Source: Amoebophrya sp. A120 (taxonomy: Eukaryota; Sar; Dinophyceae; Syndiniales; Amoebophryaceae). From it: a stretch of DNA of 64,000 nucleotides. Shown one piece after another: positions 37,701-43,265 of the stretch. The notes beneath the pieces were generated by a model. That model saw only the letters and a program-made list of their open reading frames with translations. It was not told the origin of the DNA and searched no databases. The DNA is taken from positions 1,108,722-1,172,721 of the forward strand of contig CAJINV010000017.1 in assembly GCA_905178155.1 (NCBI GenBank), given 5' to 3'. Made by a program: the position numbers and the translations under genes. Numbering within the stretch: position 1 is the stretch's first letter; each line of letters starts with the position of its first letter.

Positions 37701-40700
37701 GCAGCCGGCGTTTGCATATTAACATTTATCCGACAGCGCGATACTTTTTCCATGCATGAGAAGCTTGCGAATTCCTTTGCAAGCGGGTCAGACTTGGATT
37801 TGCCGACGCAGTTCACCTATCAAATGTAAAAATGTCTGGGTCTGGAAGATTGCAACTTGTCATGCTGATTTTGGATTCTAAAAAAATCTGTATTGCATGA
37901 GCAGCAAAGAGAGTCCAAGTTTTGCTACACGGAAAGAGCATTTGTCATGCGGTATAGGCATCAGGAAGCCCTCGCAAAATATGTGATGCTAGGGCATGCA
38001 TCACAGACATCAGGAGTCATGCAAAATGTGCATGACAAACTTGGCAATCTTCCAGACCCAGACACTTTTACATTTGATATCACCAAATACATGGGCCGCT
38101 TGCTGCAAGTCAATGGCATCGTGGACGACGCGGGTCTGGTGGCGGAGTTCCAGGACGAACTGCTGGGAATGTACGACGGCCAGGACAAGGACGACCCCTG
38201 GACGCAGGGCAAACTGTTTGATTCCTTAAAAGACCGGCTCTGTTTGAACGGGTTCATGGCCATGCAGACTGTGGACGAGAAAAAACAAACCATCGACTTC
38301 GCTGCACCCATGGTGAACGGGCAGGCGAGTGGTAAGAACGCGTATGTGGCAACGAACGAGTTCTCTTATGCCGGCGATTACGCGGACGGCAAGTTTTATC
38401 CTCTGCAAAAACATCGTCGCACTCACGGTAGTTCTTACTGCAATCGTGCCTTACAAAGAAAACGACGGGTCTCTCAGGAGGCAACTCAACATAAAAAACT
38501 CCGTTTGCCATGCTGAGAAAACTATCCTAAGATTGAAATTTGCATATACGATGACTCACCCAGTGCTGCGATGCTTCTGCAATCCATAAGTTTGACGGGC
38601 AGGGGGTCTTGAACGTGAAAGAAGGCGCGCTGAAGAAGTTCCAGGGCTTGAAAAAGTACGACGGCGAGTGGAAGGACGGTCTGAAGCACGGGAAAGCGGT
38701 CATCGAACACATTTTACGCATTGGTGCAAAAGTAGACGTTACCGCAAGTCCAAAATTGGAATTGCACGACAAGCTTGCGCAGCATGCAGCATACAATTTG
38801 TGATAGCTGATTTGGCTCAGAAACGAGATGTCTCATGCGTGACTGCGATTGGAAGTGAAACTCTGTAAGATAGCGAGAACACAACTTTTGCACAGGATGG
38901 ATTTCCACCACCAACGACGTCTCCAACGTGGACGGGAAATTTATCCAGTGCAGTTCAAAAACTACGCAGTTTCCACCGAGTTATTATGCACAGTCTACAT
39001 GGGTAGGAAGTTTGTCATGCTGTGGCTCCTCATCACAGGCATTGTTTTATTGTGACGGCAGGACTGAAAGTGCGTAAGCTTCAGCTTCTTCTAAGTCCGG
39101 CACTAAACGACATGCCCAAGAAGCCACCCAAACTACCTGTCACGCGCGTCGACCCCCAAAGAAAATCTACTTCGAGTTTTCTAGCAGAAAAAGTCCTCGC
39201 CCTCGCAACGTATTAATTCTGCAGCGGGAACCAGGTGGAAAAAAGTAGTTTTCGCACAGGATAGAATTTGAGAAGGGAAAGCTCTCCGAGGTGACGAAAA
39301 TCGTCTGCACGGGCGGGATCAAGAAGGATTCCTACAAGATGATTCAAGAAGGCAAGCAGAAGGTCCTCGTTTTCAGCGTGGACGGTAGCAAAAAGGAAGT
39401 GAAACTCACCGTTCCGAGCGGCGACGTGGGGAAACTAAAACAGAAAAACCTCGACATCAACGGGCCAATCGACGTGAAAGCCGAGGGCTGCGCGATAAAA
39501 GGAACCGTGTCGAAACACCAGCTGCAAGGAAAGGGTAAGGAAATAGGAGAGTTCTTGCTGCGTCGCGTAAATATGAGCCACTTCATCTTCTACAACTGCT
39601 GCATTATCAGCAAGTTGGCGTTGATACTTCTGCTTCTGTACTTCGCGAGAAGGCACGACCACTTGAGCCATATTAATATTTTAAGTACATTATTTCGTCA
39701 CATCACACGACCCGTCAGGTCTCGTCGAGGGCGCCGGCGGCAAGTACGACGGAAATTTCGCGAACAACCAACGCTCCGGCCAGGATATCCGGTGCAAAAG
39801 TATCGTGCTCGTACTGAGTGCAGCAGTCACGCATGGGAAATCTTTTCTGAAAAGTTAAACCAGCACTACAAACTTGTCACGCTGAGCAAATTTGGCATGC
39901 ACTTAGAACGAGTAAAGAGGCTTTTGCAATGCATACAGGGTGTCTGGACCTTCGGCGAGGAAGCCGTGTTTGAGGAGGATGCAGTATGAGAGAGCGCGAC
40001 AATTAGTAGTCCCATTCAGCATCTTGTTTCCCCCTATTTGTCATGCGAAAGCTTTACAGTTGCACCCGTTACCTAGTAGCACTACGCTGCATGACAAGTT
40101 GAAGCACTTGCTCAAGCAGCACTGGGATTCATGTACTAAAAAAATACGAATGATTCACTGTCATGTCATTAACATTTCTAGCACCTGTTCTGTTGTTGGT
40201 CCTTCATCATGTTCATTCCATACGGAAATGAGGGGAAAATAAACTAAAAGGGAGCTGCACAACAGTTCTCCAACGTTCATACGCAGCCAAGGGCAACTAC
40301 AAAGGCACTACCGTGACGTGCGATGGGGTCACCGGAAAGTTCGACTCCGATAAACCATATTAACCAGAAAAGTGTTAGCGATAATGTAGTTACACGGACT
40401 TTGTGATGTAGCAGCGCATGCAGAAAGAACTACACACGAAAAGAATTTGTATAGCTTGGCATGCGTGATAGACAAAATTTGTGATGCATGGCTGTCAGCT
40501 GTGAGAACCTTTACGCATTAACACTGTTTTGGTTGATAGGCCAACCGGAAAATTCAAGGTGGAAATCGTGAAGGACGGCAAGATATGCAGTGCAAATTTA
40601 AATGTCGATCAGGGTCTAGAATGAATCTTCATGTTGTGCTGATGCTAAGAAAGTACTTGGTGTGGAGGTCCGGAAGATCATTGACAGGTATCAACTTTCA

Positions 40701-41229
40701 AAAATCTTCTTACGCGACCACGCATGAAAAGTGTAGTTGCTGTGGAAGTAGTACGACTACCTGGCGTCGTACTTAAAATGAGCCGAGCGACGACGACGAG
40801 TCGCGTTTTTGCGCGCCGCAGACACACATATATATGAATGGCGCCACTTTAGTAGAGCGAAGACGCAGACCACTTTTGTCTCGTGTCAGAGTCAGCCTCA
40901 GCCATGGAGCAGAATGACAATATAATGTTTTGCAAGCTGTTTCTGCACCCAGATGTAGTTGACAAAATGTTTGCAATGCATACAAGAAGGTGGGCACTGT
41001 GAACTACACGTGCCTGAAAGCGGGCGACAAAGCTCGCGTGAACATGCTCTCCTGCCCGCCGGCCTGCTGCGCCGCACCGCTGCCCGCCGGAATGCTGGAC
41101 GAAAAGTTTCCGCGGACCCAGGCCTTGCCGTTCGGCGCTGTCGGCGGTATCCCGCTGGAGTTCAACGACATTACAATTAAGGTGGAGTACCCAGCCATCA
41201 CACCCTGGGGCGAGGCGCTGAAATTCTAG
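4703..41229 (+). CDS. Giant secreted/membrane protein with MORN-like repeats, 37 exons
   Basis: Exons: 4703-5093, 5322-5618, 5845-6453, 6654-7026, 7208-8077, 8258-8407, 8647-8707, 8974-9053, 9378-9803, 10062-11763, 11962-12046, 12224-12370, 12522-12551, 12796-13730, 14016-14169, 14490-15491, 29645-30990, 31154-31274, 31532-31595, 31880-32170, 33410-34701, 34826-34919, 35206-35805, 36026-36489, 36665-36732, 36928-37266, 37437-37556, 37737-37817, 38085-38396, 38594-38713, 38904-38941, 39269-39534, 39719-39785, 39941-39984, 40287-40357, 40544-40583, 40988-41229. They total 13,392 nt (4,463 aa) with phases agreeing at every junction. Residues 1-34 are a signal peptide. Cys-rich, PAN/Apple-like segments follow (about 60-115, and again in exon 3). 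Membrane helices lie near 952-985, 1127-1245, 2214-2400 and 2674-2722. MORN-like units occur near 3507-3707 and 4065-4384 (YDGEWKDGLKHGKAV, YDGNFENGLRCGKGM). Weakest joins: exons 16-17 (14-kb intron) and 27-28, where the gene could instead end at 37592. Function unknown; a surface protein with a cytosolic MORN tail is inference. Confidence 0.72.
8078..8252. mobile_element. Introner 1, family A
   Basis: This lies between exons 5 and 6. The TIRs are TATGCATTGCAAAAGT and its exact complement at the right end. Flanks are ATTAT/ATGAT (4 of 5). Splicing gives ...DNCIMKPKK. The interior carries a CATGACAAATT motif. Confidence 0.8.
8408..8641. mobile_element. Introner 2, family D
   Basis: TIRs start TATGG and share TTACATTCTCAACTGTT in inverted orientation. 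The TSD is ATCGA, exact. Splicing joins GAA ATC GA|G CCC (EEIEPV). No placement within the TSD gives GT-AG. Confidence 0.85.
8708..8968. mobile_element. Introner 3, family A, with nested fold-backs
   Basis: The left TIR is TATGCATGTTGCAAAAGTAT and the right end is ATACTTTTGCAATGCATA. Flanks are CGATG/CGATC. Splicing gives LPPMDPDTK. Two further hairpins sit inside (8784-8912). Confidence 0.8.
8784..8912. repeat. Two nested fold-back hairpins inside introner 3
   Basis: The first arm pair is 8784-8823 with 8826-8862, where AAACAAATTTCACTTTT is mirrored by AAAAGTGAAATTTGTTT. The second spans 8869-8912 (CTCAACAAGAAA and TTTCTTGTTGA). Both are near-perfect. They may be remnants of a smaller insertion or a structural part of the intron RNA. 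Confidence 0.75.
9054..9372. mobile_element. Introner 4
   Basis: TIRs start TATGG and share GTCAGGATTG and a GAAATCG-type core, imperfectly. The TSD is TTCGC, exact. Splicing reads V R F A P W G. Confidence 0.82.
9804..10056. mobile_element. Introner 5
   Basis: Imperfect TIRs begin TATGACAGTGCGCA on the left and TATGACCGGTCACA on the complement of the right end. The TSD is GCTGA, exact. Splicing gives QQSIADAAKRE. It cannot be GT-AG. Confidence 0.8.
12047..12218. mobile_element. Introner 6, family E
   Basis: TIRs are TATCACACAGAAAAAAGCTG on the left and CAGCTTTTTTCTGTGGGATA on the right. The TSD is ATTCT, exact. Splicing gives DDAKFYQRIYS. Confidence 0.85.
12371..12516. mobile_element. Introner 7, family A
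   Basis: The left TIR is TATGCATTGCAAAAGTATCG and the right end is CGATACTTTTGCACAGGATA. The TSD is CGTGG, exact. Splicing gives DSKDVENVDNPWF. At 146 bp this is the shortest introner of the giant gene. Confidence 0.85.
12552..12790. mobile_element. Introner 8, family B
   Basis: TIRs: TATCAAGTGCAAAAATGTTT on the left and AGACCCAGACATTTTT near the right end. The TSD is CGACC, exact. Splicing gives WFRDPTYDTKYC. Confidence 0.85.
13731..14010. mobile_element. Introner 9, family C
   Basis: The TIR is about 32 bp with one mismatch, starting TATCCTATGTAAAAACGTAC and ending GTACGTTTTTACATAGGATA. The TSD is TGCAT, exact. Splicing gives VKLHSDVFCGR. This is the cleanest TIR/TSD example in the window. 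Confidence 0.9.
15722..15802. repeat. Left terminal inverted repeat of the 13.85-kb element
   Basis: It starts TGAGCTGGGCGC, passes through GATTTTCTCCCGATTTTTTT and ends in an A/T run. It pairs with 29491-29569. Confidence 0.8.
16045..16060. repeat. Sub-terminal inverted 16-mer, left copy
   Basis: GCTAGCACGCAATCCC is found inverted at 27814-27829. The pair encloses the three cargo genes and lies inside the outer TIRs. Confidence 0.6.
16240..17040. repeat. Degenerate CACATCGC-rich minisatellite-like region
   Basis: TCCACATCGCAG-type words recur at least eight times between about 16588 and 16990 in an irregular array. The repeats avoid stops on both strands, so long open frames appear here, but the translations are low-complexity and mutually overlapping. 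I treat the region as a repeat rather than a gene. Confidence 0.6.
18009..21232 (-). CDS. Cargo gene 1: uncharacterised helical protein with acidic tail
   Basis: This multi-exon gene has its ATG at 21230-21232 and stop at 18009-18011. Supported exons include 21232-21161, 21052-20983 and 20764 onward, then blocks near 20.41-20.21, 20.06-19.85, 19.64-19.54, 19.28-19.17, 19.02-18.40 and 18.28-18.01 kb, about 640 residues in total. Excising an introner (20770-20982) plus 5 bp joins RLLSRVQYL in frame. Sequence is alpha-helical and Arg/Gln-rich (IIAREAARLGRADF, RCAEEMVTKAIKRAQGE). The C-terminal tail is Pro/Asn-rich and ends GGSDDEDE. No signal peptide, membrane span or known catalytic motif is visible. 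Several middle exon borders are approximate. A structural or nucleic-acid-packaging role is only a guess from composition. Confidence 0.55.
20770..20982. mobile_element. Introner in cargo gene 1
   Basis: TIRs start TATGG (minus strand) and TATGCAAGTTGC (plus strand) and share TAGCTCAGCACCT. The 5-bp flanks have diverged, but removal plus 5 bp keeps the frame. Confidence 0.7.
21233..22506. other. Non-coding stretch upstream of cargo gene 1
   Basis: This is the 5' flank of cargo gene 1 and the region towards cargo gene 2. Short open frames lack recognisable content. TTTGTCATGC-type words typical of introner interiors occur near 21850, so decayed introners may be present. Confidence 0.4.
22507..22792. 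repeat. 286-bp fold-back (MITE-like) element
   Basis: The left end TTCCTCACAAAAAGTGATCA is mirrored at the right end by AGTGACCACTTTTTGTGAGG. Inner arms also pair (GCTCAAAAGTGA and related). There is no coding capacity. It lies in the spacer between cargo genes 1 and 2. Confidence 0.7.
22905..25289 (-). CDS. Cargo gene 2: uncharacterised 702-residue charged protein
   Basis: Exons 25289-24634, 24524-24212 and 24044-22905 (minus strand) join in frame once two introners are removed. The N-terminal third is acidic and lysine-rich, with a long Glu run (AEESEEEEEEVREF). The middle exon reads VDDELLVEDADEVGEDDN, then a hydrophobic/aromatic stretch ending KEWWQCRMRMTW. The third exon has one CxxC (KACLFCGERINL), helical charged segments, and a basic end (KAKTKKQPK). 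No signal peptide or membrane span is visible, so it is probably cytosolic or nuclear. I recognise no family. The CxxC could be half of a metal site, but no partner pair is obvious. Confidence 0.6.
24050..24211. mobile_element. Introner in cargo gene 2 (downstream)
   Basis: Left end TATCCCGTGAAAAGCATTGA; right end TCAATGTTTTGGTTGCATA. The flanks do not match well as a TSD, but removing the element plus 5 bp keeps the frame (DLDTMGPMYTMK). Confidence 0.65.
24530..24633. mobile_element. 104-bp mini-introner, almost entirely a hairpin
   Basis: The arms share CGCAACAATCTTATCCTGCG in inverted orientation, with about 34 bp paired at each end and a loop of only about 35 bp. Removal plus 5 bp joins DDADELLVED in frame. 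It is the smallest introner found. Confidence 0.7.
25513..27696 (-). CDS. Cargo gene 3: uncharacterised membrane protein
   Basis: Exon 1 (27696-26941) starts at the first ATG (MVKKNQAPKTKKQEED) and ends at a GTATAG donor. Exon 2 is 26830-26403, exon 3 is 26249-25994 (another GTATAG donor), and exon 4 runs from about 25838 to the stop at 25513. Exons 1-3 join in frame. The total is roughly 590 residues. Hydrophobic segments include VFAHVMISMVAITFCC, LTQLSLATAFFLGRIF and FLFLVTSWFLLHLI, so this is probably a polytopic membrane protein. Its N-terminus is Lys/Glu-rich and predicted cytosolic. The C-terminus is basic with scattered Cys. I see no enzyme or transporter signature. The exon 4 acceptor is uncertain. 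Confidence 0.55.
26255..26402. mobile_element. Introner-like intron in cargo gene 3
   Basis: The flanks on the minus strand are ACAGG/TCAGG (4 of 5). Removing the segment plus one copy joins RNKTGTQFLFLV in frame. TIRs are weak. Confidence 0.5.
27814..27829. repeat. Sub-terminal inverted 16-mer, right copy
   Basis: GGGATTGCGTGCTAGC is the exact reverse complement of 16045-16060. Confidence 0.6.
28414..28459. repeat. 46-bp near-perfect palindrome
   Basis: It is centred on GCATTTCGAAATGC with arms reading ATGATC...GATCAT. One pair is mismatched, and there is essentially no loop. Confidence 0.8.
28569..28602. repeat. 34-bp palindrome
   Basis: Arms ATTATTTGGCTGCGA and TCGCAGCCAAATAAT surround a loop of four bases. 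Confidence 0.8.
28622..28738. repeat. 117-bp two-tier inverted repeat
   Basis: The outer arms are GATCAGTACTATTTT and AAAATAGTACTGATC. An inner hairpin pairs TGGATTGTTGTGTGTCG with CGACACACAAGAATCCA. It looks like a miniature fold-back element or cruciform. Confidence 0.75.
28757..28860 (-). pseudogene. tRNA-like segment, unit 1
   Basis: On the minus strand a D-arm-like GGCCGAGCGGGTAAGG is followed about 45 nt later by a T-arm-like GGTTCGATTC. Acceptor strands do not pair and no clean anticodon stem forms, so I call it a degenerate Leu/Ser-type tRNA relic. Confidence 0.45.
28999..29100 (-). pseudogene. tRNA-like segment, unit 2
   Basis: D-arm-like GGCCGAGCGGTTAAGG and T-arm TCGGGTTCGAAACCCGG are present on the minus strand. 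The anticodon stem is only 3-4 pairs and the acceptor is not complementary. It is the best preserved of the three. Confidence 0.5.
29235..29300 (-). pseudogene. tRNA-like segment, unit 3, T-arm only
   Basis: The minus strand keeps GTCGGGTTCGAAACCCG but has lost the D-arm. The adjacent sequence is replaced by the arm of the 29302-29365 inverted repeat. Confidence 0.4.
29302..29365. repeat. Perfect 22-bp inverted repeat
   Basis: GCTATTCCGCATGGTATGGT and its complement enclose a spacer of about 20 bp. It abuts the last tandem unit. Confidence 0.8.
29491..29569. repeat. Right terminal inverted repeat of the 13.85-kb element
   Basis: It ends GCGCCCAGCTCA and contains TTGAGAGAAAATCAGATGA, complementary with gaps to 15722-15802. 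Confidence 0.8.
31275..31526. mobile_element. Introner 11, family B
   Basis: The left TIR starts TATCAACTGTAAAAATGTCT and the right end is GACATTTTTACTTTTGATA. Flanks are CACTC/CACCC. Splicing gives VACTLQIVNF. Confidence 0.82.
31596..31874. mobile_element. Introner 12, family C, carries the empty target site
   Basis: The left TIR starts TATCATTTGTAAAAACGTCC; the right end is GGACGTTTTTACAAATGATA. The TSD is TTGAC, exact. Its reverse complement is closely similar to introner 10 and retains the unbroken ACAAATGTTCCTG site (near 31645-31670). Confidence 0.87.
32171..33404. mobile_element. 1.23-kb GC-rich TIR element acting as an intron
   Basis: The 23-bp inverted repeats at 32178-32200 and 33376-33398 start ACCGAAATAAACGCCCTCGT and end GTTTATTTCGGT. 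The TSD AGTAC lies at 32166-32170 and 33405-33409. Excision plus one TSD keeps the host frame (PTGSTMRGGG). Internal open frames on both strands are Arg/Ala/Gly-rich and unrecognised. It is unlike the short introners in size and GC content. Confidence 0.7.
33405..33478. repeat. Partial exon tandem duplication beside the 1.23-kb element
   Basis: The exon stretch coding FEIAEDGGPDSP(T/I)GST occurs before the element (about 32123-32170) and again after it (33431-33478). AGTACCAT.CGCGGCGG also appears twice (33405 and 33474). The pattern fits a tandem duplication of about 70 bp, with the element inserted in the first copy. Confidence 0.75.
34920..35200. mobile_element. Introner 14, family B
   Basis: The left TIR starts TATCAACTGCAAATATGTCT; the right end contains CAGACCCAGGCATTATATTT. 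The TSD is AAGAA, exact. Splicing gives DQKKIEMWADL. Confidence 0.83.
35806..36020. mobile_element. Intron 15: TSD-flanked, no clear TIR
   Basis: ACGAT lies at both borders (35801-35805, 36021-36025). Removal of the segment plus one copy joins FETMKYYFGTV in frame. No convincing TIR or TAT terminus is seen, so this may be a decayed introner. Confidence 0.5.
36490..36659. mobile_element. Introner 16
   Basis: The left end starts TATCCAAGGAGAATAAAG and the right end is TCTTGTTTTCGTGGATA; CAGTGTA(A/G)CT is shared in inverted orientation. Flanks are GGATT/CGATT. Splicing gives VRDFHCDEY. Confidence 0.75.
36733..36922. mobile_element. Introner 17
   Basis: It starts TATGCATCACAAAAACATCG and ends TTCCTTGGGATA, with weak TIRs. 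The TSD is AGTGC, exact. Splicing gives KYECYDDED. Confidence 0.75.
37818..38079. mobile_element. Introner 18, family B
   Basis: The left TIR starts TATCAAATGTAAAAATGTCT; the right end is GACACTTTTACATTTGATA. The TSD is TCACC, exact. Splicing gives PTQFTKYMGR. Confidence 0.87.
38397..38588. mobile_element. Introner 19
   Basis: It starts TATCCTCTGCAAAAACATCG and ends CGATGCTTCTGCAATCCATA. The TSD is AGTTT, exact. It lies inside a MORN-like unit; splicing gives YADGKFDGQGV. Confidence 0.83.
38714..38898. mobile_element. Introner 20, family A variant
   Basis: GGTGCAAAAGT near the left end is mirrored by ACTTTTGCAC at the right. Flanks are ACATT/GGATT. Splicing gives KAVIEHISTTND. Termini are less certain than for its neighbours. 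Confidence 0.6.
38942..39263. mobile_element. Introner 21
   Basis: It starts TATCCAGTGCAGTTCAAAAA and ends AGTTTTCGCACAGGATA. Flanks are AAATT/GAATT. Splicing gives NVDGKFEKGKL, again a MORN-like unit. Confidence 0.75.
39786..39935. mobile_element. Introner 22, family A
   Basis: It starts TATCCGGTGCAAAAGTATCG and ends GGCTTTTGCAATGCATA. Flanks are CAGGA/CAGGG. Splicing gives RSGQDVWTFG. Confidence 0.78.
39985..40281. mobile_element. Introner 23
   Basis: Starts TATGAGAGAGCG and ends AACGTTCATA, with weak TIRs. Flanks are TGCAG/CGCAG. Splicing gives FEEDAAKGNYKG. Confidence 0.62.
40358..40538. mobile_element. Introner 24
   Basis: The left end starts TATTAACCAGAAAAGTGTTA and the right end is TAACACTGTTTTGGTTGATA. 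Flanks are AACCA/GGCCA. Splicing gives SDKPTGKFKV. Confidence 0.75.
40584..40982. mobile_element. Introner 25, family A
   Basis: It starts TATGCAGTGCAAATTTAAAT and ends AAAATGTTTGCAATGCATA. The TSD is CAAGA, exact. Splicing gives VKDGKKVGTVNY. At 399 bp it is the longest of the plain introners. Confidence 0.8.
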
Positions 41230-41262
41230 ACGAAAAAAAAATCACATCAGCGTTTCGGTCAA

Positions 41263-41297
41263 CAGCCAGCACCGCGAAAAAGCGCTGGTGCTGGCTG
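41263..41297. terminator. Strong hairpin just after the giant gene
   Basis: CAGCCAGCACCGCG pairs with GCGCTGGTGCTGGCTG around an A-rich loop, 34 bp after the stop codon. It would form a stable stem in the 3'UTR. A role in 3'-end formation or stability is inference. Confidence 0.45.
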
Positions 41298-43265
41298 CAA
41301 GGATATATTTCGAGAAGGTACTTTTAGTACTCGTCGAGGTACAAGTAATTTTTTAGTCCTTTACTTTTTACAGACATGTCTCAGAGAAACACACACCAAC
41401 ATCCGTAGTTTCCGTAGTATGTATTGAACAAGAAGAAGAAAGCAAGTAGATATGATTTAGAAAAACTCCAAAATATGATTATCTGCACGTAGAAATTTAT
41501 CTAAAGATGATCCTTACAGCACGAGGCGACTGACGTGGAAGAGAGACGAAGTCTCAACTTTGACGGCGCGAAACTAATCACTTCATCTAGCCATGATTTC
41601 TTTGAGTTTGAGCAGTTCTCGAGTCGGAAGGTGGGACTATCTCAGACAATCGCAGTATCCTGTTACATCATTTTCCTTGGAATTATAAAAATCAATACTC
41701 TATTGTGCTGTCTGAAATGAAGGGATATGCATAATGATAATCTTTGGGAAAGAAAAAACACGTGGGAATAGTGGGAATAGATAATGGTCGGGAAGCTTCC
41801 GATTTTGTGTAGCTGCAAAATTTGAATCAAGATGAACTATGCAGTTCGGGATTTTTCAACAACACGAAAATTCTTTACGTAGACCACATAAATATCGAGA
41901 AAACTTAAGAAAATTTTCCGCAGTCTCACGACCCCCTCCTGACTTCTTTATCTCTGCAACTGCAGCAAGAGAAACTGCATATATTTGTGGCTTTTATTCT
42001 TGCAGGGCTTTTGGGCGATGGTGTAATCGTAATGGGAACGGGAGATGCGAAGATTGACCAATAATCAATGCTGATGATTTTTTATCAAAAAAGTACGAGT
42101 TTTTAACCACATGACAACTAAGTAGAGAGAAAGTAACTTTTTCGAAAACGAAATCATCATGGGCGCGGGCGTTGCAGCTCTAGAAGCCAGTCAGAAAATG
42201 AAATAAACAGTGAATCAAAGAAGTTTCGATTATTCGTTCGATAATGTTTGGCAGAATGAAAATAATTTTATTGAAATTACATGAAGTACTACCGAAAAAA
42301 TCAGAAAGAGACCGTTTGGAGAGCAGAGGCTTGTGACAATTACGGCGGCCTGACAAGAAAGCTTTCGCTTCTCCTCTTGGGAGACCGGAAAATAGAAATA
42401 GTGGCTCGCTTAGTAGAAAAAGTTGAAGCAGGTCGGCGTCGGGGACGCATGGCTGCATAGTATGCTTTTTTCTGCATGTTCTTGGTTGTAGTTGCGCTTG
42501 CGCGTTAATAGAAAGTACCTCCAGGCGCGCCCGGTCGAAGATGTCGACGATCGCCGTTGGAATCGAATCACAATCAGTGTATGGAAGATCGATTATTAGA
42601 ACCGATCAGCGTTTTTGCGCTTCTCCCTGCATCGGCGTGATCATACGGTGGGCTTTTATTTGCCCCCTTTTTTATCCGAGACAGTAATTGCACCTTCCGG
42701 TTCGTTCGGTGGCAGCAGATCGTAGTCGAGGATATGCGTCGCGTCCAACCTGAAACGGTCCTCATTGATGAGCAGTTTGATGAAAATGGAGAAAAAAAAT
42801 GTATCGCACCACCTCCACGGCGCTCTGTGCCGTTGAGGCTGATAGAATGAAAGAGATCCTATGACGACAGCGATGACGTTGAAGCGTTTTGTTAGTTTTG
42901 CGATTTCATTGTCTAATACTAATGGCGTGGGCCTTTGCCTAGCTACAGCTTACGCTAAGCATCTGTGGTTCCAAAAAAGCAACTGTGTCATCATCTTTGG
43001 GTTCCTTTCTTTCGCAGAACATGCGATCGTGGTTTTTAAGATCCATTCCGATCGTTGACTTGCTGCTCCTGGATTTCTACTCAGGCAGACACGACAGACA
43101 GCATTTCGAAGGATAGTATCGCAAAAAAGTACACCTACGCCCCCCGTCGCGTATCTATCTTAATTTGAGATGACGCGACGGCGTGACAAAAATGCAGCGA
43201 TCTTCTCATGCGGCAGATAGTACTTGACGATCTTTGTTCCTTATTATCTTTCGGAAACTACATAA
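41298..43265. other. Intergenic, no supported gene
   Basis: AT-rich spacer between the giant gene and the AAA+ gene. Only short, uninformative open frames are present on either strand. Confidence 0.5.

Noticed and set aside
37557-37736. Gene end at the TAG at 37590-37592
   Set aside because: A GT donor after CCCAAG and a CCGACAG acceptor keep the frame, and the MORN-like repeats continue downstream as they do upstream. This is the weakest small join of the model.
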